From the NCBI RefSeq assembly GCF_002920615.1, contig NZ_PQSU01000013.1:1-64000 (forward strand): a DNA stretch of 64,000 nt, read 5' to 3'. The first letter of the stretch is position 1; each line of letters starts with the position of its first letter. This DNA comes from Streptomyces sp. Ru62 (GTDB lineage: Bacteria > Actinomycetota > Actinomycetes > Streptomycetales > Streptomycetaceae). A model generated the notes under the pieces. The model was not told where the DNA came from, did no database searches, and saw only the letters and a program-made list of their open reading frames with translations. Position numbers and translations under genes: made by a program. Shown here piece by piece: positions 42,740 to 51,826 of the stretch.

Positions 42740-43534
42740 ATGGCGAGCTCCGACGGATACCTCCTGGACAACCGGCAGAACGAGGCGGGTGAACGCTTCG
42801 ACGCCTTCACCGCCCTCTTCGACCCCACGACCTTCCGGCACCTCGAAGGACTCGGTATCGGTCCAGGCTGGCGCTGCTGGGAAGTGGGGGCGGGCGGCCC
42901 CTCCGTGGTGTCCTGGCTCGCCGAGAAGGCGGGGCCGTCCGGTCAGGTCGTCGCCACCGACATCGACACCTCCCGGCTCACCGCCCCGGCCCGCCCGCCG
43001 GTGGAGATCCGCGTCCACGACGTGGGTGCCGAGGAGCCTCCGGGGGAGGGCTTCGACCTGGTCCACGCCCGGCTCGTCCTCGTGCACGTACCCGACCGGG
43101 AACGGGCGCTGCGGAACATGATCAAAGCCCTGCGGCCCGGCGGGCGCTTGCTGATCGAGGACGCCGACCCCGCCCTCCAGCCCCTGAGCTGCCCCGACGA
43201 GTACGGCCCCGAGCAGCGGCTCGCCAACCGGCTGCGCCAAGGCTTCCGCAAGCTGCTCGCCGACCGCGGCGCCGACCTGTCCTACGGCCGTAAACTCCCG
43301 CGGCTGCTGCGCGAGGCGGGACTGCACGAGGTCGAGGCCGACGCGTACTTCCCCGTGGCCTCGCCCGCCTGCACCGCGCTGGAGGCCGCGACCGTCCGTC
43401 AGATCCGTCACCGGCTCGTCGCCGCCGGGCTGGCCACCGACGCGGAGATCGACCGGCACCTGGCCAACGTGGAGACCGGCACGATGGACCTGACCACCGC
43501 GCCGATGATCTCGGCGTGGGGACGCAAGGGGTAG
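42740..43534 (+). CDS. Class I SAM-dependent methyltransferase
   Basis: 264 aa from ATG 42740 (GGGAGG 8 nt upstream). Residues 1-25 (SDGYLLDNRQNEAGERFDAF) are typical of a Streptomyces methyltransferase group; motif I is CWEVGAGGPSVVSWLAEKAG, motif II VVATDIDTSRL, and VLVHVPDRERALRNMIKALR precedes a PGGRLLIED block. Substrate unknown. Probably monocistronic. Confidence 0.92.
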   Translation: MASSDGYLLDNRQNEAGERFDAFTALFDPTTFRHLEGLGIGPGWRCWEVGAGGPSVVSWLAEKAGPSGQVVATDIDTSRLTAPARPPVEIRVHDVGAEEPPGEGFDLVHARLVLVHVPDRERALRNMIKALRPGGRLLIEDADPALQPLSCPDEYGPEQRLANRLRQGFRKLLADRGADLSYGRKLPRLLREAGLHEVEADAYFPVASPACTALEAATVRQIRHRLVAAGLATDAEIDRHLANVETGTMDLTTAPMISAWGRKG

Positions 43535-43701
43535 CCGGCGGCAGCGGGGCACTTGGGGCTGCCGGACCGTTTCAGCATCCGGTGGCCCCGCGCGCCTGGA
43601 GCCACCGCGGGCAGGGCCCTGAAGCCGGGCGGAGGCCGAGATCCAGCCATCGTCCACAGGCCCCGACACCTGGCAGAGGCGGCCGGCATGTCCCCGGCCG
43701 C

Positions 43702-44625
43702 CTAACCGCCGTCGCCCGGATGCGGTGGTCTGCCGCCCACCCGTCCCACCGCCATCGCACCCGCCCGGCAACCCCGTGCCGCCGCTTCCTCCGGGGCCGC
43801 GCCGGCGAGCAGGGCGGCCAGGAACGCACCGGTGAAGGCGTCACCCGCGCCCGTGGTGTCCCGGGGCTCGGCAGGCACGGCCGGAACCCGGGCCGGCGCG
43901 GCGCCGGCCCGGGCCACGAGCGCTCCGTCCGCACCCGCCTTGGCCACCACCAGCGGCACGAGACGGCTCAGCTTCGCCGCCGCGTCCGCCGGATCCGGCA
44001 GCCCCGTCAGCAGACACGCCTCGTCCCGGCTGGGCAGCAGCACGTCCAGCCCCTCGGCGAACGCCAGGAAGCGGTCCACCCCCAGCTCGATCAGGAAGCC
44101 GGCCGAGGCCGGGTCCAGGCTGACCGGCACACCACGCGCGCGTGCCGCCGCGAGCGCCGTTTCCGCGAGCGCCCGGCTCGACTCCGTGAACAGCAGATAA
44201 CCCGACAGATGCAGCCGGGCCACCCCGTCGATGAGCGCGTCCGACCAGTCGGCGGGGCCGAGCCGCAGGGATGCCCCGCTGTCCGTCAGGAACGTCCGCT
44301 CGGCCTCCGCGCCCGTGTCGACGAGGCAGATCACGGTCCCGGTCGTCGCTTCCCGGTCCACCGCGAGCCGGGGCCGCACCCCGGCCGCGACCAGTTCGCG
44401 CTCGTGCCACGCGGCGGCGTCCGCGCCCACCCGCCCCAGCAGCCGTACGTCCGCGCAGCCCGCGTGGGCGGCCCAGCAGGCCACATTGGCGCCCGCGCCG
44501 CCCGGCAGCCTCCGGATCACGGCGGCCGTGTCGGTGCCGGCCGCGAGCGGCCCCCGATGCCGGGCGATGACGTCCGTGACCACGTCGCCGACGACCAGCA
44601 GCGCGCCGCTCCCGACCGAGGTCAC
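43702..44625 (-). CDS. PfkB family carbohydrate kinase, probable pseudouridine kinase
   Basis: 307 aa from GTG 44625, overlapping the psuG stop as GTGA. Ribokinase fold: N-terminal VVGDVVTDVIARHRG, GGAGANVACWAAHAG, and the C-terminal anion-hole and base motif DTTGAGDAFTGAFLAALLAG with the catalytic Asp. Coupling to psuG strongly suggests it makes pseudouridine 5'-phosphate, the substrate of PsuG, so pseudouridine from RNA turnover becomes uracil and ribose 5-phosphate. The name is inferred from this context. Confidence 0.9.
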   Translation of the reverse strand: MTSVGSGALLVVGDVVTDVIARHRGPLAAGTDTAAVIRRLPGGAGANVACWAAHAGCADVRLLGRVGADAAAWHERELVAAGVRPRLAVDREATTGTVICLVDTGAEAERTFLTDSGASLRLGPADWSDALIDGVARLHLSGYLLFTESSRALAETALAAARARGVPVSLDPASAGFLIELGVDRFLAFAEGLDVLLPSRDEACLLTGLPDPADAAAKLSRLVPLVVAKAGADGALVARAGAAPARVPAVPAEPRDTTGAGDAFTGAFLAALLAGAAPEEAAARGCRAGAMAVGRVGGRPPHPGDGG

Positions 44626-45530
44626 CCCCGGGTCCACGCCGAGGCGATCCGCGCCGCGAGCCGGACGTTGCCGCGTACCGCCGCCAGGTTGGCGCTCAGC
44701 GAGGCACCGTCCGTGTGCCGGACCAGGTGGTCCAGCAGGAACGGGGTCACCGCCTGCCCGGTGACCCCCTGCTCCGCGCAGGCACGCAGCGCGTCGGCGA
44801 GCACACGCGCGTGCAACTCGGGATCGAGCTGCTCCGCCTCCGGGACGGGGTTGGCGACGATCAGCGCCGACTCGGGCGCGTCCAGCGCGTCCTGGGCACG
44901 CATGACGGCGGCCACCTGCTCCGGGGTGTCCAGCGTCCAGTCGACCCGATGTCCCGAGTCCGACAGATAGAAACCGGGGAACCGGTCCGTGCCGTACCCG
45001 GCGACGGCCACGCCCAGTGTCTCCAGCCGCTGCAGCGTCGCCGGTACGTCCAGGATCGACTTCACGCCCGCGCACACCACCGTGACCCGGGTCCGCGCCA
45101 GCAGCCCCAGGTCGGCCGACTCGTCCTGGGTCACGGTCCACTCCCGGTGCACCCCGCCCAGCCCACCGGTGGCGAACACCCGCAACCCCGCCAGGGAGGC
45201 CAGCTGCGCCGTCGCCGACACGGTGGTCGCCCCACTCGCCCCCGCCGCCACGGCGAGCGGCAGGTCACGATGGCCCAGCTTGCGGATGCCGTCCTCGTTC
45301 GCGACCCGCTCCAGCTGGTCCTTGTCCAGGCCGACCCGGGGCCGCCCGTCGAGCACGGCGATGGTCGCCGGCACGGCACCCTCCCGCCGCACCGCTTCCT
45401 CCAGCTCCAGCGCCACCTCCATGTTGCGCGGACGAGGCAGGCCGTGCGCGACGATCGTGGACTCCAGAGCCACCACCGGCCGCCGCGCGTCGATCGCCTC
45501 CCGGACTTCTTCCGACACCACCAGCACCAC
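44622..45530 (-). CDS. psuG: Pseudouridine-5'-phosphate glycosidase
   Basis: 302 aa from GTG 45530 with AGGAGG 7 nt upstream. It cleaves the C-C glycosidic bond of pseudouridine 5'-phosphate to uracil and ribose 5-phosphate. Signature segments: VVALESTIVAHGLPRPRNME, FATGGLGGVHR, VVCAGVKSILDVPATLQRLE and ALIVANPVPEAEQ. Length and motifs fit the family throughout. First gene of a two-gene operon with the PfkB kinase. Confidence 0.97.
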   Translation of the reverse strand: MVLVVSEEVREAIDARRPVVALESTIVAHGLPRPRNMEVALELEEAVRREGAVPATIAVLDGRPRVGLDKDQLERVANEDGIRKLGHRDLPLAVAAGASGATTVSATAQLASLAGLRVFATGGLGGVHREWTVTQDESADLGLLARTRVTVVCAGVKSILDVPATLQRLETLGVAVAGYGTDRFPGFYLSDSGHRVDWTLDTPEQVAAVMRAQDALDAPESALIVANPVPEAEQLDPELHARVLADALRACAEQGVTGQAVTPFLLDHLVRHTDGASLSANLAAVRGNVRLAARIASAWTRG

Positions 45531-45629
45531 GTGCCCGCCTCCTGTCCGTCGGTCCTTCCTAGTCTCTGGCGGGCGCCGGCCACGGATAAACGCTTGTGAC
45601 CCGTCGCGGGGGCCAGCAGCCTGGTGCAC

Positions 45630-46061
45630 ATGAGGAACAACACCACGCGCCTCGATCACGTCGTCCTGTGGGTGGCCGACCCGGCCGCCGCGGCCGACTT
45701 CTACGAGACGGCCGTCGGCCTGGCACCGGTCAGGGTCGCCGAGTTCGCGGAGGGCAAGGTGGCCTTCCCCTCCGTACGCGTCAACGACGACACCATCCTC
45801 GACCTCGCCCCGCACGACTTCGCCGACCAGATGAGGATGCTGCCCGGTTCCGCCGACAGCGCGGGCCACCCCGTCAACCACGTCTGCCTGTCGCTGCCGT
45901 TCGAGGCCTTCGACGCCCTACGGGCCCGCCTGCAGGAACACGGTGTTCCCGTGTCGGGCATCGACCACGGCTTGTCCGGCGCCCGCGGCAACGCCACGCG
46001 CAGCTTCTACTTCCGCGACCCGGACGGCAACATCTTCGAGGCCCGTCACTACGACGACTAG
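45630..46061 (+). CDS. VOC family protein (glyoxalase-like)
   Basis: 143 aa from ATG 45630. Two beta-alpha-beta-beta-beta modules: LDHVVLWVADPAAAADFYET at the start and FYFRDPDGNIFEARHYD at the end, with metal-ligand candidates His (LDHV), His (NHVCLSL) and Glu (FEAR). VOC proteins include glyoxalases, dioxygenases and drug-resistance proteins; no subgroup can be chosen. Convergent with the alkylguanine methyltransferase gene, 16 bp between stops. Confidence 0.88.
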   Translation: MRNNTTRLDHVVLWVADPAAAADFYETAVGLAPVRVAEFAEGKVAFPSVRVNDDTILDLAPHDFADQMRMLPGSADSAGHPVNHVCLSLPFEAFDALRARLQEHGVPVSGIDHGLSGARGNATRSFYFRDPDGNIFEARHYDD

Positions 46062-46077
46062 CCGCGCCCCGGACCGG

Positions 46078-46632
46078 TCAGAACAGCGGCTCCGGCAGCA
46101 CACCCTCCAGGGCGAGCAGCTTCCGCTTGGTCTCCAGGCCGCCCCCGAAACCGCCGATGCCGCCACCGCTCTCCACCACCCGGTGGCACGGCACGACCAC
46201 CGGCAGCGGATTGGCGCCCATCGCCGCGCCGACCGCCTGTGCCCCGCCGGGCTGGCCGACCCGGCCCGCCAGATCGCCGTACCCCACCACGGTGCCGTAC
46301 GGCACACCGGAGGCCAGTTCGCGCAGGACCTGCCGGTTGAAACCGGAGATCAGCGACCAGTCCAGCGGCAGGTCGAAGTCGTGCCGCCGACCCGCGAAGT
46401 ACGCCCGCAGCTGGCGTATCGCCTCGGCCAGCAGCGGCGAGTCCGGATCCTCCACGGGATCGGCGCCCAGCCGTGCGGCCAGTCGCTCCAGCGCCCGGTC
46501 GCGCACCGCGTCCGAGGCGTGGAAGACGACGTTGACCAGACCGTCGCGGGTCGCCGCCAGCATCAGCGGGCCGATGTCCGTCCCGACGACGGCCCACACG
46601 AGCCGCTGCTCATCCTGCCCATGGCTGTCCAT
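46078..46632 (-). CDS. ogt: Methylated-DNA-[protein]-cysteine S-methyltransferase
   Basis: 184 aa. It moves the methyl group from O6-methylguanine in DNA to its own Cys149, within PCHRV (148-152). The helix-turn-helix region FNRQVLRELASGVPYGTVVG and QAVGAAMGANPLPVVVPCHR are standard; the N-terminal domain is of the Ogt type with no Ada transcription domain. A damage-inducible RecA_NDp-like promoter directly precedes it and places transcription start at the ATG, so the mRNA is probably leaderless; no ribosome binding site is present. Confidence 0.95.
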   Translation of the reverse strand: MDSHGQDEQRLVWAVVGTDIGPLMLAATRDGLVNVVFHASDAVRDRALERLAARLGADPVEDPDSPLLAEAIRQLRAYFAGRRHDFDLPLDWSLISGFNRQVLRELASGVPYGTVVGYGDLAGRVGQPGGAQAVGAAMGANPLPVVVPCHRVVESGGGIGGFGGGLETKRKLLALEGVLPEPLF

Positions 46633-46638
46633 GCGCCT

Positions 46639-46661
46639 ACCGTACGACCCGCCACTGACAC
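46639..46661 (-). promoter_or_regulatory. RecA_NDp / PafBC-type damage promoter of ogt
   Basis: On the minus strand: GTGTCAGTG, 8 nt, TACGGT, then 6 nt to the ATG. It matches the known actinobacterial motif TTGTCRGTG-N8-TAnnnT except for the first base. Confidence 0.75.
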
Positions 46662-46673
46662 CGCCCGCCCGCC

Positions 46674-47546
46674 TCAGTCCGAACCCAGCGCAGCCCGCAC
46701 CATGTCGGGCTTGTTGGTGATGATCCCGTCTACCCCGTAGCCGGCGACTTTCCGGGCGGTGGCCGCGTCGTCCACGGTCCAGGCGAAGAGCTCCAGCGAC
46801 CGGCCGTGCGGTCCGTCCAAGGCGTGCACGGAGGCGACGTACCCCCGGGAGAGGGACCCGTACGAGGGATTGATCAGATCCGTGAAGCGCGTGAACCGGG
46901 GCAGCTCGGCCACGGCGGGCGTACCGAGGTAGCCGGTGATGACCGCCGGCTTCAGCTCGTGCACGGTCCGCACGCTGTCGGCGCTGAAACTCTGCACGAT
47001 CAGCCGCCCCAGGTGCCTGCCGTCCAGCCAGCCCTCGTTGCCGAGGAGCTTCAGCGTCTGCTGCTCGATGCCCGGGTACAGCTCCGGATTCTTGATCTCC
47101 AGGAGAAGTTTCTCGTGGTTGCGCTCGATCCGGCGCATGTACTCCTTCAGGGTCGGCACGCGCGCGCCCGCGTAGACGGGGGAGAACCAGCTCCCCGCGT
47201 CCAGCCGGGCGATCTCGGCTGCGGTGAAGTCGCGCACCCTCCACGGCGCCCGGTCGGGGAAGACCTCCTCGGCGTCCGTCGTGCGCTCCAGCGTCTCGTC
47301 GTGCAGGACGACCAGCTCGCCGTCCTTGGTGCGCTGGACGTCGTTCTCGACCCAGGAGAAGCCCAGTTCGGCGGCCTTGTCGACGGCGGCCAGCGTGTTC
47401 TCGGGTGCGTAGGTGGAGGCGCCCCGGTGGGCGATCACCGTGGGCACGCCGTGCTCGCCCGCCCGGGCATCGGACGTGGGGCTCAGCAGGGCGGCCACCG
47501 TCCCCAGGGCCGCGGCGACCGGGGCGGCGACTACGCGCGCGTGCAT
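46674..47546 (-). CDS. Secreted glycerophosphodiester phosphodiesterase
   Basis: 290 aa from ATG 47546 with GAGGAG 6 nt upstream. A signal peptide (VVAAPVAAALGTVAALL, cleaved near ARA at about residue 29) exports it. GDPD motifs: VIAHRGASTYAPENTLAAVD with catalytic HRG and the Glu-Asn pair, WVENDVQRTKDGELVVLHDE with Glu/Asp and His, and C-terminal FAWTVDD...DGIITNKPDMV. It hydrolyses glycerophosphodiesters to glycerol 3-phosphate and an alcohol, probably as phosphate scavenging. It runs toward ogt on the same strand, but ogt has its own promoter. Confidence 0.93.
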   Translation of the reverse strand: MHARVVAAPVAAALGTVAALLSPTSDARAGEHGVPTVIAHRGASTYAPENTLAAVDKAAELGFSWVENDVQRTKDGELVVLHDETLERTTDAEEVFPDRAPWRVRDFTAAEIARLDAGSWFSPVYAGARVPTLKEYMRRIERNHEKLLLEIKNPELYPGIEQQTLKLLGNEGWLDGRHLGRLIVQSFSADSVRTVHELKPAVITGYLGTPAVAELPRFTRFTDLINPSYGSLSRGYVASVHALDGPHGRSLELFAWTVDDAATARKVAGYGVDGIITNKPDMVRAALGSD

Positions 47547-47823
47547 GCGTACTCCTCGCATCGAGCGGATACCGACAGCAACAGACTGACAGCACTGAGT
47601 CAACGGCACTCGGCGCACGACGGCCACACATTGAATGGAGTTGTCCAAGTCCGCACACCGGTGCCGCACAACTGCGGCAAGGCCGTGTTTCTTTGCCGGA
47701 AAATCGTTCGACCATTCCAGTGGGGGTCATACTCTCTGCGACAACCCTGACCGCCCGTGCGGTCCTGGGACGGGGAGTATTCGGGTTTTCCGGGACACAA
47801 GAAGGCGGGAAGGGCAGCCGCGG

Positions 47824-48702
47824 ATGCAAGGCACGGTCGACGGATTCAGCTACGGGGCCGTCACCCCGTTGGTGGCCTACCTGATGGCGTGCCTCGGCGG
47901 CGCCCTCGGCCTGCGCTGCACCACACGGTCCCTGCTGGTCACGCACGCACGGCGGCCCGCCTGGCTGGCCCTCGGCTCGGCGGCGATCGGCTCCGGCATC
48001 TGGACCATGCACTTCGTCGCCATGATGGGCTTCAGCATCAAGGAGGCACCGCTCCACTACGACCAGGCGATCACCTACGCGAGCCTCGCCCTCGCCATCG
48101 TCATGGTCGGCGTCGGGATCTTCATCGTCGGCTACCGGGGCGCCACCGGCACCGCCCTCTTCACCGGCGGCACGATCACCGGTCTGGGCGTCGCCTCGAT
48201 GCACTACCTCGGCATGGCGGGCGTCCGCTTCCACGGACGGTTCACCTACAACACGTTCACCGTCGCCGCCTCCGTCGTCATAGCGGTCGTGGCCGCCACC
48301 GCCGCCCTGTGGGCCGCCGGACAGGTGCGGGGCTTCCTGTGGAGCGTCGGCGCGAGCCTCGTCATGGGGCTCGCGGTCAGCGGCATGCACTACACCGGCA
48401 TGGCCGCCCTGAGCGTCCACCTCGACGGCGCCTCCCACACCGCCGGGGGCGCGCCCGCCGCCTCCGTGCTGGTACCGATGCTGATCGGCCCGCTCGCCTT
48501 CCTGCTCCTCGCGGGCGTCGTCGTGATCTTCGACCCGCTGATGGTCTTGGGCCGGCCCGACTGGCGGCCCGTCGAGCAGAAGCCGGGCGTCCCGGCCGCC
48601 GCCGTCGCCTCCCACACCGAACGCCGCCCGACCGTTCACGACGGGCGCCGGCCCGTGCGCCGAACCGAGCACCACGCCTCCCGCACCCCGCAGAACCGCT
48701 GA
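47824..48702 (+). CDS. MHYT-domain integral membrane sensor protein
   Basis: 292 aa; GGAAGG precedes ATG 47824. Seven membrane helices with three MHY/H-T-like repeats: TMHFVAMMGF, ASMHYLGMAG and SGMHYTGMAAL, the signature of the MHYT domain, proposed to bind copper and sense O2, CO or NO. No output domain (GGDEF, EAL or kinase) follows; only a 55-residue basic tail. It ends 11 bp before the uvrB promoter motif. Confidence 0.92.
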   Translation: MQGTVDGFSYGAVTPLVAYLMACLGGALGLRCTTRSLLVTHARRPAWLALGSAAIGSGIWTMHFVAMMGFSIKEAPLHYDQAITYASLALAIVMVGVGIFIVGYRGATGTALFTGGTITGLGVASMHYLGMAGVRFHGRFTYNTFTVAASVVIAVVAATAALWAAGQVRGFLWSVGASLVMGLAVSGMHYTGMAALSVHLDGASHTAGGAPAASVLVPMLIGPLAFLLLAGVVVIFDPLMVLGRPDWRPVEQKPGVPAAAVASHTERRPTVHDGRRPVRRTEHHASRTPQNR

Positions 48703-48712
48703 TCGGAGCCCG

Positions 48713-48735
48713 TTGTCAGTGCGGGGTCGTACGGT
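48713..48735 (+). promoter_or_regulatory. RecA_NDp / PafBC-type damage promoter of uvrB
   Basis: TTGTCAGTG (48713-48721), 8 nt, TACGGT (48730-48735): full match to the motif TTGTCRGTG-N8-TAnnnT. The ATG is 7 nt past the -10 box, so the transcript should be leaderless. Confidence 0.85.
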
Positions 48736-48742
48736 TGATGTC

Positions 48743-50890
48743 ATGCGGCCCGTTTCCCACATCGAACGCACGGTGGCGCCCTTCGAGGTCGTCAGCCCCT
48801 ACCAGCCCAGCGGTGACCAGCCGGCGGCCATCGCCGAGCTGGCCAAGCGCATCGAGGCCGGTGAGAAGGACGTCGTCCTCTTGGGCGCGACCGGCACCGG
48901 CAAGTCCGCCACCACCGCGTGGATGATCGAGAAGCTCCAGCGCCCCACCCTCGTGATGGCGCCGAACAAGACGCTGGCCGCCCAGCTGGCCAACGAGTTC
49001 CGCGAGCTGCTGCCGAACAACGCCGTCGAGTACTTCGTCTCGTACTACGACTACTACCAGCCCGAGGCCTACGTCCCGCAGTCGGACACCTACATCGAGA
49101 AGGACTCCTCGATCAACGAGGAGGTCGAGCGCCTGCGCCACTCGGCCACCAACTCGCTGCTCACCCGCCGCGACGTCATCGTGGTCGCCTCGGTGTCCTG
49201 CATCTACGGCCTCGGTACTCCACAGGAGTACGTGGACCGCATGGTCACCCTCAGGGTTGGCGACGAGATCGACCGGGACGAGCTGCTGCGCCGCTTCGTC
49301 GACATCCAGTACACGCGCAACGACATGGCATTCACCCGCGGCACCTTCCGGGTGCGCGGCGACACCATCGAGATCTTCCCGGTCTACGAGGAGCTGGCCG
49401 TCCGCATCGAGATGTTCGGTGACGAGATCGAGGCGCTGTCGACGCTGCACCCGCTCACCGGCGAGATCATCAGTGACGACCAGCAGCTCTACGTCTTCCC
49501 CGCCTCCCACTACGTCGCCGGCCCCGAGCGTATGGAGCGGGCCGTCAACGACATAGAGAAGGAGCTGGGGGAGCGGCTGGCCGAGCTGGAGAAGCAGGGC
49601 AAGCTCCTGGAGGCCCAGCGCCTGCGGATGCGCACCACGTACGACATCGAGATGCTCCGCCAGATCGGCACCTGCTCCGGCGTGGAGAACTACTCGATGC
49701 ACTTCGACGGCCGCTCGCCGGGCTCCCCGCCCAACACGCTGCTGGACTACTTCCCGGACGACTTCCTGCTCGTCATCGACGAGTCGCACGTCACCGTCCC
49801 GCAGATCGGCGCGATGTACGAGGGTGACGCCTCCCGCAAGCGCACCCTCGTGGACCACGGCTTCCGCCTGCCCTCCGCCCTGGACAACCGGCCGCTGAAG
49901 TGGGAGGAGTTCCAGGAGCGCATCGGGCAGACCGTCTACCTGTCGGCCACCCCGGGGCCCTACGAACTGTCGCGCTCGGACGGCTTCGTGGAGCAGATCA
50001 TCCGCCCGACCGGCCTGGTCGACCCGGAGGTCGTGGTCAAGCCCACCGAGGGCCAGATCGACGACCTGGTGCACGAGATCCGCAAGCGCACCGAGAAGGA
50101 CGAGCGGGTCCTCGTCACCACGCTGACCAAGAAGATGGCCGAGGACCTCACCGACTACTTCCTGGAACTCGGCATCCAGGTGCGCTACCTGCACAGCGAC
50201 GTCGACACCCTGCGCCGCGTCGAGCTGCTGCGCGAACTGCGCTCCGGTGAGTACGACGTCCTGGTCGGCATCAACCTGCTCCGTGAGGGCCTCGACCTGC
50301 CCGAGGTGTCCTTGGTGGCGATCCTGGACGCCGACAAGGAGGGCTTCCTCCGTTCGGGAACCTCGCTGATCCAGACCATCGGCCGAGCGGCGCGCAACGT
50401 CTCCGGCCAGGTCCACATGTACGCCGACAAGATCACCCCGGCGATGGAGAAGGCCATCGAGGAGACCAACCGCCGCCGGGAGAAGCAGATCGCCTACAAC
50501 AAGGCGAACGGCATCGACCCGCAGCCGCTGCGCAAGAAGATCAACGACATCGTCGCCCAGATCGCCCGCGAGGAGGTCGACACGGAGCAGCTCCTCGGCT
50601 CCGGGTACCGCAAGGCGAAGGACGGCAAGGGAGCGAAGGCCCCCGTTCCGGCGCTCGGCGACAAGGCGGCCAAGGGCGCGAAGGCCGGAAAGGCCGCCAG
50701 GACGGCCAAGGGCAAGGCGGTGCCGACGGACCGTCCGGCTGCGGAACTGGCGGAGCAGATCGAGGAGATGACCGAGCGCATGCGTGCCGCCGCCGCGGAG
50801 CTGCAGTTCGAGATCGCGGCCCGGCTGCGCGACGAGGTCTCCGAGATGAAGAAGGAGCTGCGCCAGATGCGCGAGGCCGGCCTCGCCTGA
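48743..50890 (+). CDS. uvrB: Excinuclease ABC subunit B
   Basis: 715 aa. Start ATG 48743; the in-frame TTG at 48713 is rejected because it is the promoter -35 element. Nucleotide excision repair helicase-like subunit: Walker A GATGTGKS (48-55), beta-hairpin YYDYYQPEAYVP (101-112), the DESH motif in LLVIDESHVTVPQIGAMY, QTIGRAARN, and a C-terminal UVR motif (residues about 675-710, AAELQFEIAARLRDEVSEMK). A Lys/Ala-rich linker of about 45 residues before the UVR motif is longer than in E. coli. It loads with UvrA and nicks with UvrC. uvrA is also in this window, under a similar promoter. Confidence 0.98.
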   Translation: MRPVSHIERTVAPFEVVSPYQPSGDQPAAIAELAKRIEAGEKDVVLLGATGTGKSATTAWMIEKLQRPTLVMAPNKTLAAQLANEFRELLPNNAVEYFVSYYDYYQPEAYVPQSDTYIEKDSSINEEVERLRHSATNSLLTRRDVIVVASVSCIYGLGTPQEYVDRMVTLRVGDEIDRDELLRRFVDIQYTRNDMAFTRGTFRVRGDTIEIFPVYEELAVRIEMFGDEIEALSTLHPLTGEIISDDQQLYVFPASHYVAGPERMERAVNDIEKELGERLAELEKQGKLLEAQRLRMRTTYDIEMLRQIGTCSGVENYSMHFDGRSPGSPPNTLLDYFPDDFLLVIDESHVTVPQIGAMYEGDASRKRTLVDHGFRLPSALDNRPLKWEEFQERIGQTVYLSATPGPYELSRSDGFVEQIIRPTGLVDPEVVVKPTEGQIDDLVHEIRKRTEKDERVLVTTLTKKMAEDLTDYFLELGIQVRYLHSDVDTLRRVELLRELRSGEYDVLVGINLLREGLDLPEVSLVAILDADKEGFLRSGTSLIQTIGRAARNVSGQVHMYADKITPAMEKAIEETNRRREKQIAYNKANGIDPQPLRKKINDIVAQIAREEVDTEQLLGSGYRKAKDGKGAKAPVPALGDKAAKGAKAGKAARTAKGKAVPTDRPAAELAEQIEEMTERMRAAAAELQFEIAARLRDEVSEMKKELRQMREAGLA

Positions 50891-51061
50891 GTCTTTGCCC
50901 GCTACCGTCGCTCGGCCCGATGCCAAGTGTTGCAACCCCGACACAAAGCCCGAGCCGGGGGTCGGCACTGTCCGTGGCCCTGCGTAGGGTTCTGAACAAC
51001 CGCGCGGTGCGCAGCAACGGCTCGGCGCGGCAACAGGGGACCGTCGAGAGGGGATTCAGCC

Positions 51062-51640
51062 GTGTCCGTCAACTTGTCCAAGGGTCAGGCCATCAGCCTG
51101 GAGAAGAAGGACGGGGCCACCCTGACGGCGGTCCGCATGGGCCTCGGATGGCAGGCGGCCAAGCGACGCGGCCTGTTCGGCTCCCGCACCCGCGAGATCG
51201 ACCTGGACGCCTCCGCGGTCCTCTTCGCCGGTGCGGAACCCAAGGACGTCGTCTTCTTCCGCCACCTGGTCAGCGACGACGGTTCCGTGCGCCACACCGG
51301 TGACAACCTCGTCGGCGGTGCCGGCCAGGGCGGGGACGACGAGGCCATCCTGGTGGACCTGCAGCGCGTCCCGGTCCACATCGACCAGATCGTCTTCACG
51401 GTCAACTCCTTCACCGGCCAGACCTTCCAGGAGGTGCAGAACGCCTTCTGCCGGCTCGTGGACGAGACCAACGGCCAGGAACTCGCCCGCTACACCCTGG
51501 CCGGCGGCGGCGAGTACACCGCCCAGATCATGGCCAAGGTGCACCGGTCGGGCTCCGGCTGGACGATGACGGCCATCGGCGCCCCGGCCAGGGGCCGTAC
51601 CTTCCAGGACCTGATGCCGGCGATCCTGCCGCACCTCTAG
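51062..51640 (+). CDS. terD: TerD family tellurite/stress resistance protein
   Basis: 192 aa from GTG 51062. TerD domain throughout: VNLSKGQAISLEKKDGATLT, LGWQAAKRR (Ca-binding loop region), EIDLDASAVLF, VHIDQIVFTVNSFTGQTFQE, and ARYTLAGGGEYTAQIMAKVH. TerD proteins bind calcium and act in tellurite, phage and stress resistance with TerB, TerC and others. First of a terD / TerD-fusion / terC set. Confidence 0.95.
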   Translation: MSVNLSKGQAISLEKKDGATLTAVRMGLGWQAAKRRGLFGSRTREIDLDASAVLFAGAEPKDVVFFRHLVSDDGSVRHTGDNLVGGAGQGGDDEAILVDLQRVPVHIDQIVFTVNSFTGQTFQEVQNAFCRLVDETNGQELARYTLAGGGEYTAQIMAKVHRSGSGWTMTAIGAPARGRTFQDLMPAILPHL

Positions 51641-51826
51641 GGCCTGTCCGGCAATCCTGCGTCTGCCGCTCGATGCCGCCCCCGGAGCACGCCCCTGACG
51701 CCGCGCGGCCGCTCTCCGGGTGACCACGGGAATGTGACGGCAGGAATGTGACGGCAGGCGCCGGCACCGGACCGCCCGCTCACCCGGTGGCAGGCACGAC
51801 CGAACGACACGAGGGGGACGACGGCG

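Noticed and set aside
48713..48742. Earlier TTG start for uvrB
   Set aside because: These bases form the RecA_NDp promoter; the conserved protein begins at ATG 48743.
46078..48771. 897-codon minus-strand frame joining ogt to GDPD and beyond
   Set aside because: Only its 3' end is ogt; the rest is an open shadow of other genes.
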